This document shows positions 24,212-33,203 of a DNA stretch of 54,141 bases, piece after piece; the first letter of the stretch is position 1, and each line of letters begins with the position of its first letter. This DNA comes from Longimicrobiales bacterium (lineage in GTDB: Bacteria > Gemmatimonadota > Gemmatimonadetes > Longimicrobiales > Gaopeijiaceae), in NCBI GenBank assembly GCA_028278645.1, contig JANQDZ010000046.1, positions 1-54,141 of the forward strand, in the 5' to 3' direction. The notes under the pieces were generated by a model. The model was not told the DNA's origin. It saw nothing but the letters and a program-made list of their open reading frames with translations, and ran no database searches. The position numbers and the translations under genes were made by a program.

Positions 24212-26770
24212 ATGGAAAGAGAACTCATGGGTGAGCGATACTCCCTTCCGGTACTTCCCCTGCGGGATACCGTGGTTTATCCCGGGGTGGCAGTACCGAT
24301 TTCGGCGGGGCGACCCGGCACGGTTGAGGCTGTGCAGGAAGCCCTAGAGGGTGATCGGCGTCTTTTTGCCGTGGCCCAGCGTGAGAACGTGGACGACCCA
24401 CATCCCGACATTCTCTACAACATCGGGACGGTGGTGAGGATCATTCAAACCCACCGGGTGCGTGGGGGTATGCAGCTCTTGGTTCAGGGAGAAGGGAGGG
24501 CCCAGGCTCTTTCCTACTTCCAGGACGGGGAGGCCATGCTCCAGGCCCACCTGATGACCCTCGAACGCCTCCCACCTCCCGCTCCGGAAGATCCCGCTTT
24601 CCAGGCGATGGACGGGGAGCTTCGTGAGCGTGCAGCTGAGTTGGGAACCCGGCGCGGCGTTCCGGTGGAGGCCCTGAACCAACTCATCCAAGGTGTGGAC
24701 GACCCGGGCGCCTTCGCCGATCTGGTGGCTTTCTACCTTGAGCTGCCCACGGAAGACAAGCAGGACCTCCTGGAGATTCTCCCGGACGAAGAGCGCATGC
24801 GTGCGGCTCTGGTGGCGGTGGAGCGGGAGTTGGCCAGGATTGAAGCCCAAGAAGACATCCAGGCGAAGGTCCAGGAGGAGCTGGGCGAGAGGCAGCGAGA
24901 GATGCTGCTTCGGGAGCAGCTGAAACAGATCCAGAAGGAGCTCGGGGACGAGGACGAACGAAACGACGTTGAAGAACTCCGTGAGAGGGTAGCGGAGCTG
25001 GAGCTCACCGAGGACGCCCGAACGGAAGTGGAGCGGGAGCTCAAGAGGTTGGAGCGAACCAGTCCCCAATCCGCCGAATACCAGGTGATTCGCACCTTCC
25101 TGGAGTGGGTGACCGAGTTGCCGTGGGGCGACCGGACCGAAGACAAGCTGGACCTCAATAAAGCCGCCAAGATTCTCGACGACGACCACTACGGCTTGAA
25201 GGACGTGAAGGACCGTGTCCTGGAGTTCCTTGCGGTCCGGAAGCTCCAGACTGAAAGGGCTCTCGAGGACGAGGAGGCGGAAGCGGCAGCGGCGGCGGAG
25301 GCGGAGGCGGAGGCTCAGGAAGACGGGGCTGACGGTGCGGGGGACGAGGAAGCTGAAGACGTCTCCGAGGACTTCGACGACGGCGTAGGCCGTGGCCCCA
25401 TCCTCCTTTTCGGGGGGCCTCCCGGAACGGGGAAGACAAGCATCGCCCAATCCATCGCGAGGTCTCTTGGGCGGAAATACGTTCGGATTTCCCTGGGTGG
25501 GGCCAGGGATGAAGCCGATATCCGAGGGCACCGCAGGACCTATGTGGGAGCTATGCCCGGCAGGATCATCCAGGGCATGCGCCAGGTGAAGAGCAAGAAC
25601 CCGGTTTTCCTTTTGGACGAGGTGGACAAGCTCGGTGTCTCCTTCCAGGGGGATCCGAGCTCGGCTCTACTGGAGGTCCTGGACCCGGCGCAGAACTCTT
25701 CGTTCACGGATCACTACCTTGGGATTCCCTTCGACCTCTCCGAGGTCCTGTTCATCGCTACGGCCAACTATGTGGACCGGATTCCGCCTCCGCTCCTGGA
25801 CCGGATGGAGCGGGTGGAGTTCGTGGGATACACCGAGAATGAGAAGCTGGAGATCGCGAAGCGGTACCTCCTGCCCCGGCAGGAGAAACAGGCCGGCCTC
25901 CGAGAGGACGAGATGGAAGTGGGAGACGAAGCCCTTCTCTCGGTGATCCAGCAGTACACCCGGGAAGCCGGTGTCAGACAGTTGGAGCGGGAGCTGGGCA
26001 AGTTATCCCGGAAGGTGGCGCGAAAGATCGCGGCCGGGGATGTGGAAGAAGTTGAGATGGACGAGGAGAAAGTCAGGGACCTCCTCGGACGGCCCCGGGT
26101 CCATCCGGAGCAAATGGCTCCCGTCGACTCCGTGGGAGTGGCCACGGGGATGTTCTACACGCCCATGGGCGGGGACATCATGTTCGTGGAAGCCTCCGTC
26201 ATGCAGGGGAAAGGAGGCTTGGTCCTTACGGGGCAGCTCGGTGACGTCATGAAAGAATCCGGGCGGGCGGCGTTGAGCTACGCCAAGGCTCAACACGACC
26301 AGTTGGGAATCCCCAGCGAGGCCCTGGACGACCGAGAGGTCCACATCCATGTACCGGCTGGAGCTGTCCCCAAAGACGGTCCGTCCGCCGGTATCACCAT
26401 GGCGACGGCCTTGGTCTCGGCTCTCTCCGGAAAGCGGGTCCGGCGGGATGTGGCCATGACCGGAGAGCTCACGCTCACGGGTAGAGTCCTGCCCATCGGT
26501 GGACTGAAGGAGAAGATCCTGGGTGCCGTCCGGTCCGGAATCTCCGAGATCATCCTGCCCAAGGAGAACGAGGCGGACCTGGAGGACATTCCGGAAGAGG
26601 TGGCGGAGAATCTCACTTTCCATTGTGTGGAAGATCTGGATTCCGTCATCAAGATCGCGTTGGTGACAGAGCGTCGTCGGGCGAGGAAGACGAAGAACAC
26701 GTCCACCGGGGGATCCGGTAAAGGCCGGGCCACCGGCACGAAGAAGCCGGAGAAGGAGATTCGAGCCTAG
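24212..26770 (+). CDS. lon: ATP-dependent protease Lon
   Basis: An 852-residue LonA protease that degrades misfolded and regulatory proteins in the cytoplasm. It has the N-terminal substrate domain (LPVLPLRDTVVYPG), the coiled-coil linker (QREMLLREQLKQIQKELG), the AAA+ module with Walker A at 402-409 (GPPGTGKT) and Walker B FLLDEVDK, and the protease domain with Ser725 in DGPSAG and Lys768 in GGLKEK. An acidic, Ala-rich insert of about 40 residues (about 351-391) sits just before Walker A, and the C-terminus carries a basic tail. An in-frame downstream ATG at 24230 (MGERYSL) is an alternative start. Confidence 0.97.
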   Translation: MERELMGERYSLPVLPLRDTVVYPGVAVPISAGRPGTVEAVQEALEGDRRLFAVAQRENVDDPHPDILYNIGTVVRIIQTHRVRGGMQLLVQGEGRAQALSYFQDGEAMLQAHLMTLERLPPPAPEDPAFQAMDGELRERAAELGTRRGVPVEALNQLIQGVDDPGAFADLVAFYLELPTEDKQDLLEILPDEERMRAALVAVERELARIEAQEDIQAKVQEELGERQREMLLREQLKQIQKELGDEDERNDVEELRERVAELELTEDARTEVERELKRLERTSPQSAEYQVIRTFLEWVTELPWGDRTEDKLDLNKAAKILDDDHYGLKDVKDRVLEFLAVRKLQTERALEDEEAEAAAAAEAEAEAQEDGADGAGDEEAEDVSEDFDDGVGRGPILLFGGPPGTGKTSIAQSIARSLGRKYVRISLGGARDEADIRGHRRTYVGAMPGRIIQGMRQVKSKNPVFLLDEVDKLGVSFQGDPSSALLEVLDPAQNSSFTDHYLGIPFDLSEVLFIATANYVDRIPPPLLDRMERVEFVGYTENEKLEIAKRYLLPRQEKQAGLREDEMEVGDEALLSVIQQYTREAGVRQLERELGKLSRKVARKIAAGDVEEVEMDEEKVRDLLGRPRVHPEQMAPVDSVGVATGMFYTPMGGDIMFVEASVMQGKGGLVLTGQLGDVMKESGRAALSYAKAQHDQLGIPSEALDDREVHIHVPAGAVPKDGPSAGITMATALVSALSGKRVRRDVAMTGELTLTGRVLPIGGLKEKILGAVRSGISEIILPKENEADLEDIPEEVAENLTFHCVEDLDSVIKIALVTERRRARKTKNTSTGGSGKGRATGTKKPEKEIRA

Positions 26771-26807
26771 GCACTGGTCGGGAATACCGGGAGTAGAGGC
26801 GCTGTAG

Positions 26808-26820
26808 GGCCCGTTGGGCC
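26808..26820. terminator. Small GC hairpin between converging lon and selD
   Basis: GGCCC and GGGCC pair around GTT in the 55-bp gap between the two converging genes. No T run on either side, so the terminator call is weak. Confidence 0.25.
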
Positions 26821-26825
26821 GGGAT

Positions 26826-27887
26826 TCAGACCACCTGAATTCGGCCTGGCGGGCCCTCCTCCGTTTGGCCGATGACCACGGCGGCCGGGACCCGGTCCTG
26901 GAGCTTGGATAGAAGGACTGGGAGGACATCCGGGGAGACCGCCATCAGGAGACCGCCAGAGGTCTGGGCGTCGGCCAAGAGCAGTCGCCTGGCCTCGGGC
27001 AGGTGGTCCGAGAAATCGACTTCTCCCTCGACGTCTCCCAGGTTCCTCTTCGTCCCACCGGGGAACCTCTCGGTTTGAGCCAACTCCCACGCGCCGGCAA
27101 GGAGCGGTACTGCTCCGCTCTCGATCCTGGCTGACACACCGGAAACCCGGAGCATTTGTCTGAGGTGGCCCAGGAGTCCGAAGCCGCTCACATCCGTGGC
27201 CGCCCGTACCCCGGCTTCCATCATGCTCTCACCTGCCGCCCGATTGAGCTCCGCCATGGAAGCGGTGGCAGCTTCAATGGCCAGAGCCGGCGCTTTGCCA
27301 GCTTTGATGGCAGTGGCGATGATCCCTGTCCCGATGGGCTTGGTGAGGACCAGGCTTTGTCCAGGGAGCGCACGGTCGTTCGTGCACATGTGGGCAGGGT
27401 CAACTTCTCCGATGGCCACGAGGCCGTACTTCGGTTCGGCGTCGTCGACGGAGTGGCCGCCGAGGATGGGTATGCCGGCTTCACGACATTTTTCGGCGCC
27501 GCCTTTGATGATCTCCTCCAGGGATCCCTCCTCCAGGTGTTTTCGGGGGTAAGCCAGGAGGTTCAGGGCGAAGAGAGGGGTGGCTCCCATCGCATAGAGA
27601 TCCGAGAGAGCGTTGGCGGCGGCGATCTGGCCGAAAGCATAAGGATCGTCGACAACGGGCGTGAAAAAATCCACCGTCACGACGAGGGCCCGGTCCTCCT
27701 CCAACAGATACACTGCGGCGTCGTCGCCGGTGGAAGCGTCCACGAGCGTGTTTGCGTCCGCGGTGGGAGATACGTGGCGCAGTACCTGCGCCAACTCGGC
27801 CATCCCGAGCTTACAGGCTCAACCCGATCCGTGGGAAAGCTGTGTCAAGCGAAGCTTGGGTTTTTGGTCTCTCGGTTCGTCCTTCAT
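26826..27887 (-). CDS. selD: Selenide, water dikinase (selenoprotein)
   Basis: Makes selenophosphate from selenide and ATP for selenocysteine and selenouridine synthesis. The true start is ATG 27887 (preceded by GGAG), giving 353 residues; the frame reads through an in-frame TGA at 27819-27821 at position 23. That position is the catalytic Cys/Sec of SelD: the context is LSHGSG-U23-ACKLG with the essential Lys26. The rest of the protein is intact (TGDDAAVY, DFFTPVVDDPY, AAANALSDLYAMG, GGHSVDD). Simple gene callers would begin at the internal ATG 27803 and lose the active site. A SECIS-like hairpin follows the UGA. Implies SelA, SelB and tRNA-Sec elsewhere in the genome. Confidence 0.93.
27785..27818 (-). 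promoter_or_regulatory. SECIS-like hairpin after the selD UGA
   Basis: Read on the minus strand, the first bases after the UGA fold into a lower stem CCTG/CAGG and a perfect upper stem CTCGG/CCGAG closing a 5-nt loop GAUGG. The loop begins about 15 nt after the UGA, as expected for bacterial SECIS elements read by SelB, which tolerate much primary-sequence variation. Confidence 0.6.
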
Positions 27888-28089
27888 CTCTCTCCGATTG
27901 TGGGCCGATGGAAACCCAGAGGGTTACGCGGGTATCTCGTGCACTCGGCTTGGGACCCGAAAGGCCCAATCTAGGCATCCCGGTTTTCCCAGGTAAGTGA
28001 AACGTTCTGAATCAGCGATGTCTTCTGAAGATGCCATCCAACATGCGGTCCGTCGGTAGCACCCCTATCGGCTCAGGAGCCACTGGGGC

Positions 28090-28932
28090 ATGACACCGCC
28101 GGATCCGTCCCTGCGCCACCGGTTCCTGACGGAAGTAGGAAAGGCCGACGAGGAGGTGAACCTGGCCCGGGCGGCTTTGATGGTCGCTCGGGAGGAGTAC
28201 CCTCAGCTCTCGGAGGAGCGGTACCTGGGCCGTCTCGATCTGCTGGCTGAGGAAACCCGGGACCGCCTGGATGACGAGAACGCCCACCTCGTGGTTCTTC
28301 AGGAAGTCCTGGATTCCCTCTACACTCGGCATGGATTCCGAGGGAACCGGAAAGCCTACTACGATCCCCGGAATTCCTTCCTCAACGACGTGCTCGACCG
28401 GGGTTTGGGGATCCCCCTTACTCTGGGGATCGTCGTGCTGGAGGTGGGTTGGCGCCTGGGGCTTCCCCTGGAGGGAGTGAACTTCCCCGGGCACTTCCTC
28501 GTTCGGTTCTCGGGGGACGCCATCGATCTCCTCATCGACCCCTATGATGGTGGAGCCGTCCGGTTCGAGGATGAGGCCCAGGAGCTTCTCGACCGGGTGT
28601 ATGGAGGCATGATCCGGGTCCAGGACTCTTTCCTGAAGGCCGCCTCGAAGCGGGAAATGCTGGTCCGTCTCCTGATGAACCTGAAAAGCCTCTATTTGAA
28701 CGTCCGTGACCATAACCGAGCCCTTGCCGTCGTGGAGCGCATTCTTCTTGTGCGGCCCATTGCTGCTGGGGAGATTCGCGACAAGGGCGTGATTCTGGCA
28801 CGGATGGGTCGTAAGGAGGAGGCCCTCGAGCAGCTCGAAGCCTACCTCAACGTCGCTCCGGATGCTTCGGACTCGGAGCGGATCCTGGCGTTGGTGGAAG
28901 ACCTAAAAAACGGTTCGGGAGCGGATGGCTGA
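28090..28932 (+). CDS. SirB1-type transglutaminase-like/TPR protein
   Basis: A 280-residue protein of the SirB1 family: a transglutaminase-like N-terminal domain and TPR-like C-terminal helices (VVERILLVRPIAAGEIRDKGVILARMGRKEEALEQL). Landmarks are NSFLNDVLDRGLGIPLTLGIVVLEV and GVNFPGHFLVRF, where the Cys of true transglutaminases is absent at the usual N-terminal site, so enzymatic activity is doubtful. It overlaps the following ygfZ by 8 bp. Often involved in unknown maturation steps. Confidence 0.82.
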   Translation: MTPPDPSLRHRFLTEVGKADEEVNLARAALMVAREEYPQLSEERYLGRLDLLAEETRDRLDDENAHLVVLQEVLDSLYTRHGFRGNRKAYYDPRNSFLNDVLDRGLGIPLTLGIVVLEVGWRLGLPLEGVNFPGHFLVRFSGDAIDLLIDPYDGGAVRFEDEAQELLDRVYGGMIRVQDSFLKAASKREMLVRLLMNLKSLYLNVRDHNRALAVVERILLVRPIAAGEIRDKGVILARMGRKEEALEQLEAYLNVAPDASDSERILALVEDLKNGSGADG

Positions 28933-30022
28933 AAAGACCGAAACCGGCCCGGGGTATGATGCCGTTCGGAACGGCGCCGCGGTAGCCCGGCAGCCCCACC
29001 GGCGGTTTCTGGGAGTCTCGGGGCGTTCTCCCGGGGAAATGCTCAACGGCTTGCTGAGCAACAGCCCTCCGGCCCCTTTGAAGGCCAGGCCGCCGGCCTC
29101 ATCCGAGAAGGGTACCGAGGGCATCCGGTTCGGCTCGGCGGTCTACTCCACTTTGCTGACGGCAAAGGGACGAATCATCACGGACCTCCGGATTCTGCGA
29201 GATCTGGACGACGGGTTTCTCCTGGACCTTCCTTCCGCCGGGCTGGAGGGAGCCCTCACCCACTTCCGGAAGTTCCTGCCACCCAGGCTGGCGAAGGTGG
29301 ATGATCGATCCGGGGAGTTCGACGAGCTGAGTGTCTTTGGACCTGAGGCTGCTGCGATGCTCTCCGAGTTTTTGGGTACCCGGGGTGTGGTTTTGTCGCC
29401 GGAGACCTTGTCCGAGGTGGTAGAGGGTGAGGAATTCGTGGTGTCACCGGCCGCCGACGCCATCCGGATTCTGGGATCCGGGGAAACCGCCGCTCCGGGT
29501 TGGGACGTTCTCCTCTCGCCCGGCCAAGCGGACGAGGCCCAGGCTTGGCTGGAGAACGCTGGGGTGGTTCCTCTCGCGGAGGCCGATTTTGAGTTACTTC
29601 GGATCGAAAGAGGTCGGCCAGTGTTCGGCAGAGACATGGACGAGGACACCATCCCCGTTGAAGCGGGGATCCAAGGCCGGGCCATCGACAACGACAAAGG
29701 ATGCTACACCGGCCAGGAGGTGATCATCCGGATCAGGGACCGCGGGCAGGTGAACAAGGCACTGCGAGGTATCCTGCTAGGGGATGCATCTCCCCCACCA
29801 ACAGGGGAGGAGCTCTTTTTGCCCGGGAAAGAGAAGAGTGTGGGCTGGGTTACCAGCTCAGTCGTGTCTCCGGCCTTCGGCCAGACGATTGCCTTGGCCT
29901 ACCTCCGGCGTGCGGTGACGCCGGGTGACGATGTGCGTGTGGGCGGTCAGGAAGGTCCCGCCGGCCTGGTCAGGGGTTTGAGCGACGAAGGTTGGATTCT
30001 GGACCGAGCGGAGCCGGACTAG
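28925..30022 (+). CDS. ygfZ: YgfZ/GcvT-like folate-binding protein
   Basis: A 365-residue relative of the glycine cleavage T-protein that supports iron-sulfur protein assembly and repair in a tetrahydrofolate-dependent way. The diagnostic motif KGCYTGQE is at residues 258-265, with the reactive Cys260. The N-terminus is about 30 residues longer than in E. coli YgfZ and of low complexity. Presence next to many Fe-S proteins in this region fits the role. Converges with ypdA, with a 4-bp overlap. Confidence 0.9.
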   Translation: MAEKTETGPGYDAVRNGAAVARQPHRRFLGVSGRSPGEMLNGLLSNSPPAPLKARPPASSEKGTEGIRFGSAVYSTLLTAKGRIITDLRILRDLDDGFLLDLPSAGLEGALTHFRKFLPPRLAKVDDRSGEFDELSVFGPEAAAMLSEFLGTRGVVLSPETLSEVVEGEEFVVSPAADAIRILGSGETAAPGWDVLLSPGQADEAQAWLENAGVVPLAEADFELLRIERGRPVFGRDMDEDTIPVEAGIQGRAIDNDKGCYTGQEVIIRIRDRGQVNKALRGILLGDASPPPTGEELFLPGKEKSVGWVTSSVVSPAFGQTIALAYLRRAVTPGDDVRVGGQEGPAGLVRGLSDEGWILDRAEPD

Positions 30023-31008
30023 ATCTGACCCGCCAAGGCCTCCACGATTTGCCCGCCGTGGGCCCGTCCGTTCTCGATGAAGATCTTGTTGGCGTTGTTT
30101 CCAGCCGCCAGCACCCCGGCGATAAAAACCCCCGGAACATTGGTCTCCATGGTCACAGGATCGTGCGTGGGGATGCCGGTCTCACCATCAACCTCCACGC
30201 CCAGGTCATGGAGCAGGGTCGGGTTCGGTCGCCACCCGGTGAGAGCGACGACCCAATCGTTCTGCACCTCGGTCAGTTCCCCGGTCTCTTCGTGTCGTAA
30301 CACCACGGTCTCCGGGGTGATTTCGGCCACTCGGTGCCTCCAGTGGACTCCTATGTCTCCCTGCTCGAGGCGATTCGTGATGTCAGGGACGACCCATGAC
30401 TTTACCCCATTGTCCAGCTTATCCAGGAAGTGCACCATGGTGACCCGGACACCATTCCTGAACATCTCCAGGGAGGCTTCCACGGCCGAGTTGCTTCCCC
30501 CAACCACCAGGACGTCCTGGTCGTAGAAGGGGTAGGGCTCCTTGTAGTAGTGGAGGACCTTGGGCAGGTCTTCCCCTGGAACCTCGAGCATGTTGGGGGC
30601 GTGGAATCCGCCGGTGGCCATGGCGATCGCCTTGGCCCTGTACTCCTGCTCCCTCCCGGACATCTTCTTGGTTTTCAGGACGAACGAACCCTTTGAGCCC
30701 GTGATGGATTCAACCATCTCGTATTGCCTCACATCGAGGGCGAAGTGCTTCGCCACGCGGCGGTAGTAGACCAGCGCTTCCTGCCGGCTCGGGTTCTTCT
30801 CCGGTATGGCCCAGGGGATCCCTGCGATCTCAAGTCGGTCCGAGGTGGAGAAGAAGCGCATGTAGTAGGGGTAATTCAGCATGGACGCTCCGACACATCC
30901 CTTGTCGAAGAGCATGGTGGTCAGCTCTGCTTTTCGGGCAGCGGCGCCTACGGCGATCCCACAGGGCCCCGCTCCTACAACGGCGATATCGATGGGGTCC
31001 ATGCTCAA
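30019..31008 (-). CDS. ypdA: YpdA-type bacillithiol-disulfide reductase / FAD-NADPH oxidoreductase
   Basis: A 329-residue flavoprotein of the YpdA (Bdr) family that reduces bacillithiol disulfide with NADPH. The FAD-binding GAGPCGIAVG motif is at the N-terminus, MATGGFHAPN marks the second half of the FAD site, VVGGSNSAVEASLE is the NADPH site, and the C-terminus has the TNVPGVFIAGVLAAGN FAD motif. The Cys of GPCG is conserved in the family. Suggests that this organism uses bacillithiol or a related low-molecular-weight thiol. Confidence 0.92.
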   Translation of the reverse strand: MSMDPIDIAVVGAGPCGIAVGAAARKAELTTMLFDKGCVGASMLNYPYYMRFFSTSDRLEIAGIPWAIPEKNPSRQEALVYYRRVAKHFALDVRQYEMVESITGSKGSFVLKTKKMSGREQEYRAKAIAMATGGFHAPNMLEVPGEDLPKVLHYYKEPYPFYDQDVLVVGGSNSAVEASLEMFRNGVRVTMVHFLDKLDNGVKSWVVPDITNRLEQGDIGVHWRHRVAEITPETVVLRHEETGELTEVQNDWVVALTGWRPNPTLLHDLGVEVDGETGIPTHDPVTMETNVPGVFIAGVLAAGNNANKIFIENGRAHGGQIVEALAGQI

Positions 31009-31215
31009 TCCCGGACTCTCAGGTCAGCTGGAGTTTTCTCCCGGTTCCCCGAGGCGCACCATCTGGCCGCTCCGGGGTCCAATCTTTAGAGGTTTCAATC
31101 TTAAGAAAGGGGCGAGCCGGAGTATAGGTGCCCGGATTGACCGCATTGCCGCCCCTCGCGGGGCTGGGCATCTTGTTCTGGTCCCTGATCTATTCCCTGT
31201 GGGAGTATCTCGCCT

Positions 31216-31476
31216 GTGGATTCGCCTGAAAAAGAAGGTCGAAAAGCTCTCAACCGTCTCCGAAGAAGTATGGAAAAAGGCTCCAGGGAGCTGGACGCCC
31301 TCGAGGGTGCCATTCGGCATGCGGAGGGTGAGGACTTCCCCGCAGCAGAGTATGAGATCACAAGGGGGAAGCTTCAGGAGATCGTGGATTTCCTGGAGGA
31401 GGAGGGGGCTAGGTTGGAGGCAAAAGTCCTGGAACGAGGGGGCTTGGAGGCCGGGCGCATCAGGCGTTCCTCGTGA
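31216..31476 (+). CDS. Small coiled-coil protein
   Basis: An 86-residue, highly charged protein starting at GTG 31216, predicted to be almost all helical (ALNRLRRSMEKGSRELDALEGAIRH and EITRGKLQEIVDFLEEEGARLEAKVL), likely two helices forming a hairpin or dimer. Its TGA overlaps a GTG as GTGA at the start of the next frame, so it probably begins the deacylase-luxE-luxC operon. No family recognised. Confidence 0.65.
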   Translation: MDSPEKEGRKALNRLRRSMEKGSRELDALEGAIRHAEGEDFPAAEYEITRGKLQEIVDFLEEEGARLEAKVLERGGLEAGRIRRSS

Positions 31477-31532
31477 CAGGGGTGGCGGGCTCGCCTTGTG
31501 TCGGATCGGCGCATCCTGAGAGGAAGCGGAGC

Positions 31533-33203
31533 ATGAGAAGCATGGACCGGAGGGAGTTCGTTGGTGCCGGAGCGGCGCTGAGCCTCACGTCACTTTCTGG
31601 GATACGGGGGCTTCCTTGGTGGAAGGCCCCGGACCTGGTGCTCAGAGGCGCTACGGTTTTTGACGGGACCGGTGCACCCGGTGTGGAAGCGGATGTGTCC
31701 GTGGTGGGGGACAGGATCCAAACCATTGGACGGGTGCCGGAGCAAGGGGTCTTGGAGGTAGACCTGAAAGGTCAGGCTCTGGCTCCCGGGTTCATTGATA
31801 TCCATACACACGCGGATCGACCGCTCCTCGATGTGCCCCGGGCAGAGAACCGTGTGCTCCAGGGCATCACGCTGGAAGTGGGCGGCCAGTGCGGCGGATC
31901 CCCGGGACCATCCAGTGAAAGCGCGGCACAGTCGGCTCGGGAACGGTACCGGGAGCGGTACGGGGTGGATGTGGATCTCCGAGAGCTTGGAGGGTTCTTT
32001 CGGGCCCTGGAGATAATCCCGCCGACGGTGAACGCGGCCAGCATGGTGGGCCACGGTACGGTACGGGGACTGGTGGTCGGGAACGAGAACCGGCCTGCCA
32101 CCCAGGAGGAGCTGGCGGAGATGAGGCGACTGGTGGCTCGAGCCCTGGCCCAGGGGGCCGTGGGGTTTTCCACCGGCCTGGAATACACTCCGTCCGGATT
32201 CGCTTCGAAGGAAGAGCTCGTGGAGCTTGCCAAAGCGCTCCGAGGGACCGGATATCCCTACGCCTCCCACATGAGGAACGAAGACGACCGTGTCCTGGCA
32301 GCTGTGGAAGAGGCGCTCCACATCGGGAGGGTTGCGGGTGTTCCGGTTCAGGTTTCCCACCTGAAGGCTCAGGGGGAGAGGAATTGGTGGAAGGCCCCGG
32401 TCATTCTGGACCTCCTGGAAGACGCCAGGGAGGCAGGGGTGGATGTGCACTTCGACCGGTATCCGTACGTGGCCTACTCCACGGGCCTCTCCAACCTCTT
32501 CCCGGCATCAGCCCGGGCGGGGGGAACCGAGGCGTTTTTGGCCCGACTCCAGGATCCGGATGAGCGGCCCGCTCTCGAGGCCTTTTGCCGAGGAAAAATT
32601 GCACAACTCGGTTCGTGGGACTCGGTTCAGATTTCCAGTATCCGTAGGGAAGAGAACGCCTGGATGAGGGGAAAGCGGCTGGGAGAAATCGCCTTGGAGC
32701 TGGGGGAGGAGCCGTTCGAGCTGACCGTCCGGCTCCTGGTAGGTGAGGGAGGAAGCGTTGGAATGATCGGGTTTGGGATGTCGGAGGAGAATACGGCGCT
32801 CATGTTGTCTCACCCCCTGGGCATGATTTGTTCTGACGGCTCCGTTCACTCCCCGTCGGCGACCGGATCCACTCATCCTCGCTCCTACGGGACCTTCCCC
32901 CGGGTGTTGGGTCACTACGTCCGCGAAAAGAAGGTCATGCCTCTGGAGACAGCCATTCATAAGATGACCGGGATGCCCGCAAAGAAAATCCAGCTGAAGG
33001 ACCGGGGCGTTCTTCGCCCAGGTGCGTTTGCCGACATGGTGGCCTTCGATCCGGGCACTGTTCGGGATGAGGCTACTTTCGAGGAACCCCGTAAAACCCC
33101 CACCGGGATAGGAACCGTGATCGTGAACGGTGTCGTGACGGTCCGGGAGGGTGCGTTGACGGGCGAGATGGCTGGACGCCCAGTCCGTGGAGTTGGTGCG
33201 TGA
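31533..33203 (+). CDS. N-acyl-D-amino-acid deacylase (amidohydrolase), Tat-type signal
   Basis: A 556-residue amidohydrolase of the D-aminoacylase/N-acyl-D-glutamate deacylase group, which removes acyl chains from N-acyl-D-amino acids. Metal and catalytic landmarks: DIHTHAD, the family Cys in GGQCGGSPGP, SHMRNED, VQVSHLKA and ICSDGSVHSP. The N-terminus DRREFVGAGAALSLTS is a twin-arginine signal. I place the start at ATG 31533 (GAGG upstream); GTG 31473, overlapping the preceding stop, would add 20 residues, and ATG 31542 is also possible. The stop overlaps luxE as GTGA. Confidence 0.9.
   Translation: MRSMDRREFVGAGAALSLTSLSGIRGLPWWKAPDLVLRGATVFDGTGAPGVEADVSVVGDRIQTIGRVPEQGVLEVDLKGQALAPGFIDIHTHADRPLLDVPRAENRVLQGITLEVGGQCGGSPGPSSESAAQSARERYRERYGVDVDLRELGGFFRALEIIPPTVNAASMVGHGTVRGLVVGNENRPATQEELAEMRRLVARALAQGAVGFSTGLEYTPSGFASKEELVELAKALRGTGYPYASHMRNEDDRVLAAVEEALHIGRVAGVPVQVSHLKAQGERNWWKAPVILDLLEDAREAGVDVHFDRYPYVAYSTGLSNLFPASARAGGTEAFLARLQDPDERPALEAFCRGKIAQLGSWDSVQISSIRREENAWMRGKRLGEIALELGEEPFELTVRLLVGEGGSVGMIGFGMSEENTALMLSHPLGMICSDGSVHSPSATGSTHPRSYGTFPRVLGHYVREKKVMPLETAIHKMTGMPAKKIQLKDRGVLRPGAFADMVAFDPGTVRDEATFEEPRKTPTGIGTVIVNGVVTVREGALTGEMAGRPVRGVGA

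Noticed and set aside
27888-28089. Possible tRNA-Sec (selC) next to selD
   Set aside because: No anticodon arm with TCA, no T-loop TTCGA and no long acceptor-T stem were seen in either strand of this gap.
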